64,000 nucleotides of DNA from Methylotenera oryzisoli. GTDB taxonomy: Bacteria > Pseudomonadota > Gammaproteobacteria > Burkholderiales > Methylophilaceae. The stretch lies in the NCBI GenBank assembly GCA_945872425.1, contig CAMBZE010000001.1, positions 17,895 through 81,894 of the forward strand. Reading direction: 5' to 3'. The notes beneath the pieces were generated by a model. That model did no database searches, was not told the DNA's origin, and was given only the letters and a program-made list of their open reading frames with translations. This document shows positions 9,860 to 18,671 of this stretch, in pieces (the stretch's first letter is position 1; each line of letters begins with the position of its first letter). The position numbers were made by a program, and so were the translations under genes.

Positions 9860-11200
9860 TTACTCCAGCGCTATCTTTGTTTTGGCAAGGGCAGGATTGG
9901 CAGAAAAATACTTTTTAATTCCCGCTAAAATAGACAGTACCAACTTATCCTGATAATCATCGTCATTCAGCTTACGCTCTTCTTCCGGATTACTGATAAA
10001 TGCTGTTTCTACCAGAATGGAAGGAATATCCGGTGATTTCAGTACCGCAAAACCAGCTTGCTCAACATGATTTTTATGCAGTTTGTTGATTTCACCAATG
10101 TAGCCTAACACCGCTTTGCCTAACTTCAAACTATCGTTAATCGTCGCAGTTTGTGATAAATCCAATAAGGTCCTCGCTAACACCGGGTCTTTTACATTCA
10201 GGCTAACACCGCCAATCAAATCAGACTCGTTCTCTTTTTTAGCCAGGTAACGCGCACTGGCACTGGTCGCACCTTTTTCAGACAGTGCAAATACAGACGA
10301 ACCATGTGCCGCAGGGTTGGTAAAGGCATCGGCGTGGATAGACACAAACAAATCCGCTTGTAATTTACGCGCTTTGACCACACGCCCATGTAATGGAATA
10401 AAGTAATCATCATCACGCGTTAGCACGCCGCGCATACTTGGCTCTGCATCAATTTTTGCTTTGAGCTTTTTAGCGATGAGCAAAGTAATATCTTTTTCAC
10501 GGCTCCCATTTGCGCCACGTGCACCAGGGTCTTCTCCACCGTGTCCGGCGTCAATGGCAATCGTAATTTGCCGTAGATCTTTATCTGCCGTTGACTGAAC
10601 CTCGACTGATTTAACCTCTGCCACCTTGTCATCTGTCACCGGGGTGGTAACCGCGCCAGCAGATGGCTGTGTTGACGGCATTTCTGTCACTGGTTGCGAT
10701 GATTGATTTATATCTGTAGCTTCAGTAACTGGTGCGCTGTCACGCGCTGCCAGCATTGCCATCAGCGGATCTTTCGCCGGGTAAACATCCAGCACCAGGC
10801 GATGCTTATAATCACCTGCTGGTGGCAAGGTAAAAATAGTTGGCTTAACTTCTGTTTTTAAATCTACAACCAAGCGCACGACGCCAGGTTTGAATTGAGC
10901 GACACGTAACTGTGCAATATAGGGGTCGCTCATTAAAATCTTTTCACTCAATGACTTTGCCGCTTGATTCAGCTCAATATGATCAATATCCACCACCACC
11001 CGTTCCGGATTTTTAAGCAGCGTCATTTTATAAACCAGAGGACTGCTCACCTCCAAGGTAATGCGCGTGTATTCTTGCGCCGGCCAAACACGTGCTGCAA
11101 TCACGGTGTTACCACCGGCATGTGCGGCAGCACCCAACCCCAAGATAACACCCAAGCTAAGGCTTAAACTCAAAAGTATGAATGGCAAACGTTTAATCAT
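9860..11200 (-). CDS. amiC: N-acetylmuramoyl-L-alanine amidase (AMIN + Amidase_3)
   Basis: 446 aa; IAIDAGHGGEDPGARG, VSIHADAF, PSILVETAFISNPEEE. Confidence 0.92.
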   Translation of the reverse strand: MIKRLPFILLSLSLSLGVILGLGAAAHAGGNTVIAARVWPAQEYTRITLEVSSPLVYKMTLLKNPERVVVDIDHIELNQAAKSLSEKILMSDPYIAQLRVAQFKPGVVRLVVDLKTEVKPTIFTLPPAGDYKHRLVLDVYPAKDPLMAMLAARDSAPVTEATDINQSSQPVTEMPSTQPSAGAVTTPVTDDKVAEVKSVEVQSTADKDLRQITIAIDAGHGGEDPGARGANGSREKDITLLIAKKLKAKIDAEPSMRGVLTRDDDYFIPLHGRVVKARKLQADLFVSIHADAFTNPAAHGSSVFALSEKGATSASARYLAKKENESDLIGGVSLNVKDPVLARTLLDLSQTATINDSLKLGKAVLGYIGEINKLHKNHVEQAGFAVLKSPDIPSILVETAFISNPEEERKLNDDDYQDKLVLSILAGIKKYFSANPALAKTKIALE

Positions 11201-11694
11201 CAGGATAGTTCTATTTGTTTTTTAATCTTTTGCACACATTGCCGCCCACGTAATGAATGTGCAAACACCGCGACAGCACGCCCCGAACGCTTAATATCAA
11301 ATCTAATATCAATATCCGGCTTTGGTAGTATATGTACAGCTTTTTCAGGCCACTCAATTAAGCAAACACTGTCTGCATTAAAGTAATCTCTAAAACCGGC
11401 CGCTTCCCACTCTTCTTCATCATTAAAACGATACAAATCGAAATGATATAAATTGAACGGCTCACCCTGATTAGCAGCAATTTCGTAAGGTTCAATTAAA
11501 GTATAGGTCGGGCTTTTTACCTTGCCGACAAAGCCCAGTCCATGCAGCAAGCCGCGCACCAATGTAGTTTTACCCGCGCCTAAATCCCCGTGCAGATAAA
11601 TCGTTAAATCAGGCAGAATTGCCTTAGCTAAACTGCCACCAAAATTCAACGTCGCAGCTTCATCCGCCAAATCAAGTGTAAAATCTTCACCCAT
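11200..11694 (-). CDS. tsaE: tRNA threonylcarbamoyladenosine biosynthesis ATPase TsaE
   Basis: 164 aa; LHGDLGAGKTTLVRGLLHGLGF, SPTYTLIEPYE, HFDLYRF. Confidence 0.95.
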   Translation of the reverse strand: MGEDFTLDLADEAATLNFGGSLAKAILPDLTIYLHGDLGAGKTTLVRGLLHGLGFVGKVKSPTYTLIEPYEIAANQGEPFNLYHFDLYRFNDEEEWEAAGFRDYFNADSVCLIEWPEKAVHILPKPDIDIRFDIKRSGRAVAVFAHSLRGRQCVQKIKKQIELS

Positions 11695-12763
11695 GAATCA
11701 TTCCACTAAAAGCATTGCCGAATTGAGCCGTGACCTTAAACGCTGGGGGCTGGAACTCGGTTTTAATCATATCGGCATCACCGATACCGACTTGCAGGCT
11801 GCGGAAGCTGAACACTTGGCATGGGTTAAAAAAGGTTTTCATGGTGAAATGGATTATATGGCAAAACACGGTGTGAAGCGCACCCGTCCTGCCGAATTAG
11901 TGCCAAATACTATACGCGTCATTTCAGCACGCCTGGATTACCTGCCAGCCAATACAGCCGCGAGTGAAGCTATTCTGCAAGATCACAGCAAAGCCTTTAT
12001 CTCACGCTATGCGCTCGGGCGTGACTACCACAAGGTGATGCGCAATAAGTTACAAAAGTTATGTGAAAAAATTCAAGCTGAACTTGCACATTATCAAACA
12101 GACAATTTTGAATACAGAGTATTCACGGATAGCGCGCCGGTACTGGAAGTAGCGTTAGCAGAAAAAGCCGGCTCAGGTTGGCGTGGCAAACACACGCTGC
12201 TGATCAACAAAAATCGCGGCTCCTGGTTCTTCCTGGGCGAAATTTACACCAACTTGCCGTTAGCAATAGACGCCCCGGCAGAGAATCATTGCGGCACCTG
12301 CACCAGTTGCATGACTGTATGCCCAACGCAGGCCATTACCGCCCCGTATGAAGTGGATGCCAGACGTTGCATATCGTACTTAACCATTGAGCTCAAAGGC
12401 AGCATCCCGGTTGAGCTACGCCCGTTAATCGGCAACCGCGTGTATGGTTGCGACGATTGCCAACTTTGCTGCCCGTGGAACAAGTTTGCCGAAATCACCA
12501 AAGAAACAGACTTTGCAGTGAAACACGGCCTGGATGATATTGACCTGATAGATTGTTTTAGCTGGAGTGAAGACGAATTCAAATCAAAAATGGCAGGCAG
12601 TGCAATTTACCGCATCGGATACGAGCAATGGCTACGCAATGTTGCCATAGGCTTAGGTAACGCCAAATCTTCACCTGCAATTATCCGGGCATTGCAGGCA
12701 CGTTTAAATAGTCATTCTGAAATACTGCGTGAACATGTGAACTGGGCTCTTTTACAACAATGA
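11693..12763 (+). CDS. queG: Epoxyqueuosine reductase QueG
   Basis: 356 aa; two 4Fe-4S motifs CGTCTSCMTVCPTQAI and CDDCQLCCPWNKF. Confidence 0.95.
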   Translation: MNHSTKSIAELSRDLKRWGLELGFNHIGITDTDLQAAEAEHLAWVKKGFHGEMDYMAKHGVKRTRPAELVPNTIRVISARLDYLPANTAASEAILQDHSKAFISRYALGRDYHKVMRNKLQKLCEKIQAELAHYQTDNFEYRVFTDSAPVLEVALAEKAGSGWRGKHTLLINKNRGSWFFLGEIYTNLPLAIDAPAENHCGTCTSCMTVCPTQAITAPYEVDARRCISYLTIELKGSIPVELRPLIGNRVYGCDDCQLCCPWNKFAEITKETDFAVKHGLDDIDLIDCFSWSEDEFKSKMAGSAIYRIGYEQWLRNVAIGLGNAKSSPAIIRALQARLNSHSEILREHVNWALLQQ

Positions 12764-12782
12764 AAACCTCGGAACATTCTGT

Positions 12783-12896
12783 GTAGGAGCGGCGCCCCGC
12801 CGCGATTGTCACCATTGCTTCGCGGCGAGGCGCCGCTCCTACAAAAACAGACACATGACGGTCACCATTGCTTCGCGGCGGGGCGCCGCTCCTACA
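12783..12896. repeat. REP-like GC-rich inverted repeat, one full hairpin plus a half unit repeated with 53-bp period
   Basis: TGTAGGAGCGGCGCC...GGCGCCGCTCCTACA; direct repeat gtcaccattgcttcgcggcgRggcgccgctcctacaaaaac at 12808 and 12861; between convergent queG and ROK gene. Confidence 0.9.
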
Positions 12897-12917
12897 AAAA
12901 CCGACGCATGATGGTCA

Positions 12918-13859
12918 TTATTTCAGTTGCGATAGCAGCGCTGCACCTAACATCCCCGCCTGATCACCCAGGCTAGAAATACTCACGTTGACCTTACCGC
13001 GTAAGGCAGGAATTAAATCTTGCTCCAATTGCTGTTGAAAAGCCTGCTCCATGTATTGCCAGCCGGCGCTCATGCCACCGCCAACGACCACATCAGTCAC
13101 ATCAATCACTTTTAGAACATGCGCCAAGGCTTGCGCGAGCAAAGCTCCTGCAAGCCTGTAGGCGTCGATTGCAGCGTGATCGCCCGCTCCGGCACGGGTG
13201 GCGATTTCTGCAGCAGTACATTGCTGATGGGTGGCTTCAAAATAGCTAATAGCCACGCCGTTGGCCGAGGCGTATTGCTCTACGCACCCCAGATTGCCGC
13301 ACCCGCACAATCTGCCCTTGGGTTGCACTGTGATATGCCCGATTTCCATCGCCACACCATGCTGACCTTGGAACGGCTTGCCATTCAAAATCAAGCCTCC
13401 GCCCAGCCCGGTGCCTAAACCTAAATAAATCAGGCTATCAGTTGCGCTCGAATGCATCCTATACTCACCGTAAGCGGCGGCTAACGCGTCATTTTCCGTC
13501 ATCACTGGCAATGTAATTAAAGCACTTAAATCTGCGCTTAAATCGACGTTACTTAACCCCGGCAAATTAGGCGATTGTAAAATTTTTTGTGTCACCGGAT
13601 CAATAAAACCCGGAAAGCCAATGCCTACCGCCGAGATAGCCGAGTACTTCGCACGCACACTATTAACCGCCTCTGCGATTGTGATTAGAATTGTTTGCCA
13701 GGCTTGCGCTGATGAATGCTGGTGTGACTTACATAAATTAGAGAAATCTGCGTGAAAACGCACTTCCTCCAGCAAGCAAGGTTGATCCAGTGCATTGATT
13801 TCTACTACGCCTACGCGTAAGTTGGTGCCGCCAACATCTATGCCAATTAGCCTGGTCAT
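12918..13859 (-). CDS. ROK-family sugar kinase (glucokinase/fructokinase type)
   Basis: 313 aa; IGIDVGGTNLRVGVV, GLGTGLGGGLILNGKPFQGQHGVAMEIGH, CGCGNLGCVEQYAS. Confidence 0.9.
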   Translation of the reverse strand: MTRLIGIDVGGTNLRVGVVEINALDQPCLLEEVRFHADFSNLCKSHQHSSAQAWQTILITIAEAVNSVRAKYSAISAVGIGFPGFIDPVTQKILQSPNLPGLSNVDLSADLSALITLPVMTENDALAAAYGEYRMHSSATDSLIYLGLGTGLGGGLILNGKPFQGQHGVAMEIGHITVQPKGRLCGCGNLGCVEQYASANGVAISYFEATHQQCTAAEIATRAGAGDHAAIDAYRLAGALLAQALAHVLKVIDVTDVVVGGGMSAGWQYMEQAFQQQLEQDLIPALRGKVNVSISSLGDQAGMLGAALLSQLK

Positions 13860-13862
13860 GGA

Positions 13863-15362
13863 CTATTTTCGTTGCGTGTGAGCAATGACTTCTGTCATCA
13901 TTTCTTTTCGCTCCGCAGCAAGCTGCTGCCAGTTAAAGCGCCAGCGCCAGTTGCCAGACGACGTGCCCGGTGTATTCATACGGTGACTGGAGTCGAGCGC
14001 CAGTATGTCCTGCATCGGGATGATCGCTAAATTGGCAACGGATGCCAGTGCCATATTGATTAAATCATCAGGAATATTGGGCTGATGTGCTTCAGAATGT
14101 GTTGCTGACAAATGTTGATGAAAGTGCTCACGCTGACAGTCATCCAGATTGACATACCAACCCAGAGTCGTATCGTTATCGTGCGTGCCAGTGTAAACCA
14201 CACTATTTTCATCTATATTGTGCGGCAGGTACGGGTTGTCTGCTGTACCGCTAAAGGCAAATTGCAGAATCTTCATGCCCGGCAGGTTGTATTTGTTGCG
14301 CAAGGCATCCACTTCGTCGGTAATAATGCCCAAATCTTCAGCCACTAGGCAAATATCAGGCAACGCCTGTTTAATGGCTGCAAGCAGCGCATCACCAGGG
14401 GCTAAAACCCATTGACCATTGATAGCTGTGGCTTCATCAGCCGGAATTTCCCATGCGGCTTCCAAACCCCTGAAGTGGTCAATTCGTACAATATCAAATA
14501 GTTCATTTTGAGTAGCCATGCGCGATATCCACCAGCTAAAGTCATCGGCAGCCATGGCCTCCCAGTTGTAATGCGGGTTACCCCAACGCTGGCCGCTTGC
14601 AGAAAAATAATCGGGCGGCACACCGGCCGCTACCGTCATATTTCCATTCACATCCAGCTTAAATAAACGAGGCTGCGCCCACACATCAGCACTATCATAA
14701 GCAACAAAAATAGGAATATCGCCAAATAACGCCACTTTTTTGCTAGTCGCGTATTTTTTAAGGCTTAACCACTGTGTAAAAAACACAAATTGCACGAATT
14801 TAATCACCGCAATTTCTTCTGCTAACTCTGCCTGTGCCAGTTTCAACGTTTTTTTATCGCGATTTTTATAAGGCTCCGGCCAGTGATTCCAGCCAGCTTG
14901 GCCAAATTTATCGCGCAATGCTAAAAACAGGGAAAAATCATGCAACCAATGCGCTTGTTTTCTACAAAAGCGAGTAAAAGCCTGCTGCATCTGTTTGTTG
15001 GGCGAGGTAGTTTCATCTTGCCGACTAAAAATTGCATAGGCTTTAGCCAGCAAATGTACTTTACTGGTGATGAGACCAGTCAAATCCTCTTTGGTCAGCA
15101 AGCCTTGCGCTTGCAGTGCCTCCAGGCTAATAAAGTCCGGGTTGCCCGCATATGCAGATAAACACTGATAAGGTGAATTATCAGCATGCGGCATGTTGAT
15201 GGGTAGCGTTTGCCACACGCTGGCACCAATGCCCTGTAAAAAATCCACAAAACGATACGCTTCTGCACCTAAATCACCGGTGTAATAAGCGCTTGGCAGT
15301 GAGCTTATGTGCAACAACACACCTGCACAGCGCTGACTTAAAAGTGATGAATTAGATTGCAA
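13863..15362 (-). CDS. malQ: 4-alpha-glucanotransferase
   Basis: GH77 motifs RCAGVLLHISSLPS, VRIDHFRGLEAAWEIP, LVAEDLGIIT, GTHDNDTTLGWY. Proposed TTG start at 15362 (preceded by GACAGG) directly after the GH57 stop, instead of the ATG at 15458. Confidence 0.92.
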   Translation of the reverse strand: MQSNSSLLSQRCAGVLLHISSLPSAYYTGDLGAEAYRFVDFLQGIGASVWQTLPINMPHADNSPYQCLSAYAGNPDFISLEALQAQGLLTKEDLTGLITSKVHLLAKAYAIFSRQDETTSPNKQMQQAFTRFCRKQAHWLHDFSLFLALRDKFGQAGWNHWPEPYKNRDKKTLKLAQAELAEEIAVIKFVQFVFFTQWLSLKKYATSKKVALFGDIPIFVAYDSADVWAQPRLFKLDVNGNMTVAAGVPPDYFSASGQRWGNPHYNWEAMAADDFSWWISRMATQNELFDIVRIDHFRGLEAAWEIPADEATAINGQWVLAPGDALLAAIKQALPDICLVAEDLGIITDEVDALRNKYNLPGMKILQFAFSGTADNPYLPHNIDENSVVYTGTHDNDTTLGWYVNLDDCQREHFHQHLSATHSEAHQPNIPDDLINMALASVANLAIIPMQDILALDSSHRMNTPGTSSGNWRWRFNWQQLAAERKEMMTEVIAHTQRK

Positions 15363-15363
15363 A

Positions 15364-17082
15364 TTAAGCCTGTCCGCGCCGCATGGTGCCGGCATTATCA
15401 GCATTGCCACCACCAGCGCTAATTTTTTGATGCAATACATCAGGCACCGGCTGACCAAGCAAGGTGTACAAATTGATTAAATTGCGGCGATACAGTTGGT
15501 CAAAACTAGCGACGCTATCTGATGAATTGTAATCCCCGAACCACCAAAACCAATCAGAGCCTTCGCATATTGCCAATTGACGCTCACATTCAGCTAGCTG
15601 CTCAACATTTAAGCTTTGCTTTGCCAATACGGCATCGTAAGTTTTTTTAGCCGCGCATAATAAATCCCACGCTAAATTTTTGTCCTGACTGCCTATCCAA
15701 GTGCTAAAGGTACCATACACCCAACTACCGGCCACGACTTGATGCAGGGTGGGGGCTTGTGCATGATGAGCTTGATATAAATCCACAACATCACTAAAAG
15801 TGGTCATTTTAATGTCGGGATGATTTGCCAGCGCTTCATATAGCTCACTCAAGAAGTAGTATCCGTTATACGGAAAATACTCCCATGCATTTTCACCATC
15901 TAAAATCACACTAACGATTCTTGGCTGCGCATTCGGATTCGCTTGATGAATATGCTCAAGGCTGCTAACAAAATCACTCACCGCATCACTGGCGTGAATT
16001 TTTGCATACTCAAAACCAATTTTGTCTGAAAGCTGATCATCCCTGAAAAAGCACAAAATATCATGTTCGCCATTGGTGACACGATATGGCTGATATAAAT
16101 ATTCATCCTTGTTCGCAATACTTAACTGCGATTTCAATAAACTATTCGCCAACACCCCTTGCCCGGTCGCTGCCCACTCCACGCCATGCTCAGCCATTAA
16201 AGACAGCGCCGCATGAGAAACACCGCCTTCAGCCGGCCACATCCCACGTGGCTCAGTGCCAAAATGCTGCTGGTGAGATTTTTTGGCCGAGAGCATATGT
16301 GCAACCGCACGGCTCTGCCCGCCTGCATAGTTGGTGCTCTCCGGCAATGGCGCGTCTGGCATTGCATCCAGCGCAGATTCGAAATCCAGTAACAGTGGCA
16401 ATATTGGGTGGTAATACGGTGTGGTGGAAATTTCAATTTGCTTACGCGCCATCAACGCTTTATAGCGCGGAATCAGATTGGAAATGGTTTCAGCAATGAC
16501 TGCAAATAATTGCTGTCTTTCCGCATAAGTAAATAACACACCTTTGGCCATTAAGGCTTGCACTACCGGGCTGGTATGGCGCAAACTCTCACCACACCAC
16601 GCCAGGTGATACCACACCAGCAAATCCGCTTTATATTGAGCTGACATATAATGAAATTGATCATTGGTCATCATCGGCTCTATTAACTGATAAAGCTTTA
16701 ACAACCGTTGATAATGCGGAAACGGACTCAGCATGTTTTCGTGATGACTTTTAAAGCAGCTTTGCACAAGTAAATGACACTGCTCATTACTAATGTCTGT
16801 CAAGTTTTCTTCTACCAGCAAGGCCAGCAAAGGGTCTCGTATCGTATTTTGCTTGAATTGCTGCGTGTAATCCGCCAACTGCTCTAACAAAATAGGCACA
16901 AAATTAAAGCTCACGCGCGCAGCAGGATTGATTTCAAGGTGATACGCCATGTCGCTGTAATCTTTAATGGCGTGCAAATAGGTCCACGGCAACACATACT
17001 CATTCGTCGCCAAATCACGATAATCCGGTTGATGCATGTGCCAGTAAAGATTGAGATATAACTTGGGTCGAACGGTATCCAC
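15364..17082 (-). CDS. Glycoside hydrolase family 57 protein (alpha-amylase/alpha-mannosidase type)
   Basis: 572 aa; LNLYWHMHQPDYRD, MWPAEGGVSHAALSLMAEHGVEWAATG, SVILDGENAWEYFPYNG. Confidence 0.93.
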   Translation of the reverse strand: MDTVRPKLYLNLYWHMHQPDYRDLATNEYVLPWTYLHAIKDYSDMAYHLEINPAARVSFNFVPILLEQLADYTQQFKQNTIRDPLLALLVEENLTDISNEQCHLLVQSCFKSHHENMLSPFPHYQRLLKLYQLIEPMMTNDQFHYMSAQYKADLLVWYHLAWCGESLRHTSPVVQALMAKGVLFTYAERQQLFAVIAETISNLIPRYKALMARKQIEISTTPYYHPILPLLLDFESALDAMPDAPLPESTNYAGGQSRAVAHMLSAKKSHQQHFGTEPRGMWPAEGGVSHAALSLMAEHGVEWAATGQGVLANSLLKSQLSIANKDEYLYQPYRVTNGEHDILCFFRDDQLSDKIGFEYAKIHASDAVSDFVSSLEHIHQANPNAQPRIVSVILDGENAWEYFPYNGYYFLSELYEALANHPDIKMTTFSDVVDLYQAHHAQAPTLHQVVAGSWVYGTFSTWIGSQDKNLAWDLLCAAKKTYDAVLAKQSLNVEQLAECERQLAICEGSDWFWWFGDYNSSDSVASFDQLYRRNLINLYTLLGQPVPDVLHQKISAGGGNADNAGTMRRGQA

Positions 17083-17184
17083 TTTGAAAAAAACCTTGAG
17101 TAAAAAAATTTAAGAGGGTGGGTAATAGTAGGCGTTAGTCGGTAGTTAAACCTGATACTAACGACCGACTACTAGCCAAAGATT

Positions 17185-18480
17185 TTAAATCACGCGATAT
17201 AAATCTTGTCCCAGCATATCTGGCGTCACTAACACGATGCCCTTTTCAGATACGTAGAAACGTTTTGCATCCAGACTTAAATCTACGCCAATTTCCATGC
17301 CTTCCGGAATCACACATCCGCGATCAATCACTACATTTTTGAGTACGACATTACGATTTACGGTCACTTTCGGCAAAATCACTGAGCCTTCGATATTGCA
17401 ATAACTATGCACGCGCACATCAGAAAACAAGATTGAGTTTGTAACACTTGAGCCGCTAATCAAGCACCCACCAGACACTAATGAATCGGTCGCTTTACCG
17501 GTTCGACCTTCGTCGTTAAACACAAATTTAGCCGGTGGCAACTGTTCCTGATAAGTCCAAATCGGCCAGTCCCTGTCATACAGATTAAGTTCTGGAATCA
17601 CTTTTGTGAGTTCCATATTGGCTTCCCAGTACGCATCAATCGTACCAACATCGCGCCAATAAAAATGATCATTCTTGACGCCTACACAACTATCAGTAAA
17701 CCGATGCGCCTGAATTTTATATTTTTGGATGATGTACGGAATAATATCGCCACCGAAATCATGGCTGGATTTTGGGTCGCCGGCATCTCGAATCAATTGC
17801 TCATATAAGAATTTAGCGTTAAATACATAAATTCCCATACTGGCAAACGCTTTGGTTGGGTCATCCGGCATATGCTTGGGGTTAGCCGGTTTCTCGGCAA
17901 ACTCAATCACGCGATCATTTTCATCTACCGCCAGCACACCAAAGCCTTTTGCATCTTCTAACGGCACATTGATACAAGCTACCGTCATATCCGCATTATT
18001 TCTCACGTGTGTAACCAACATTTTGCCATAATCCATTTTGTAAATATGGTCACCTGCCAGTATCAAAATGTATTCCGCATTGGCTTGCTCACGCAGTAAA
18101 TCAATGTTTTGGTACACGGCATCTGCAGTCCCTTTATACCAGTCTTCTGAGATGCGTTGCTGGGCAGGAATAATGTTGACAAACTCATTGAACTCACCAC
18201 GCAGAAAGCCCCATCCGCGCTGAATGTGTTGAATTAAACTTTGCGCTTTATATTGCGTTGCCACGTTAATGCGGCGAATGCCGGAATTGATGCAATTGGA
18301 AAGCGGGAAATCAATAATGCGAAATTTTCCGCCAAACTGTACCGCTGGCTTGGCGCGCCAATCGGTTAGATTCTTTAAGCGGCTACCACGTCCGCCTGCC
18401 AGAATTATCGCAACAGTATTTTTGGTTAGGGTGCTAATAAAACGGTCTGAATTTTGATCTGTTTGTCGATTTTTCAACAT
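17185..18480 (-). CDS. glgC: Glucose-1-phosphate adenylyltransferase
   Basis: 431 aa; [48 protein letters not shown]. Confidence 0.97.
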   Translation of the reverse strand: MLKNRQTDQNSDRFISTLTKNTVAIILAGGRGSRLKNLTDWRAKPAVQFGGKFRIIDFPLSNCINSGIRRINVATQYKAQSLIQHIQRGWGFLRGEFNEFVNIIPAQQRISEDWYKGTADAVYQNIDLLREQANAEYILILAGDHIYKMDYGKMLVTHVRNNADMTVACINVPLEDAKGFGVLAVDENDRVIEFAEKPANPKHMPDDPTKAFASMGIYVFNAKFLYEQLIRDAGDPKSSHDFGGDIIPYIIQKYKIQAHRFTDSCVGVKNDHFYWRDVGTIDAYWEANMELTKVIPELNLYDRDWPIWTYQEQLPPAKFVFNDEGRTGKATDSLVSGGCLISGSSVTNSILFSDVRVHSYCNIEGSVILPKVTVNRNVVLKNVVIDRGCVIPEGMEIGVDLSLDAKRFYVSEKGIVLVTPDMLGQDLYRVI

Positions 18481-18671
18481 GATGCCCTCCTGAAGTTTGG
18501 TTAGTTACTTACTATTTATTGCGCTAGTCGGGCTTGCTAGCCATTAGTTGCTTAGCTTTATTTACTTACGATTTCGATTGAATACATTATAATCAGCTTA
18601 AAGCACTATAATCCAGCCAAAACAAAACAAATTTAGCAAATAGCTTAAAAAAATCATGAGGAAAATATATT

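Noticed and set aside
12783-12917. CRISPR-like array
   Set aside because: Only two repeat units with conserved rather than unique intervening sequence, and GC-rich palindromes; REP-type repeat, no cas genes in the window
15363-15458. Secreted MalQ with an N-terminal signal peptide
   Set aside because: The extension is the overlapping frame of the GH57 gene end; a TTG start at 15362 is more economical
17100-17184. Possible hairpin element in the glgC-GH57 gap (tagtaggcgttagtcggtag...ctaacgaccgactacta)
   Set aside because: Arms match only imperfectly and may be simple-sequence drift; not strong enough to list as a feature
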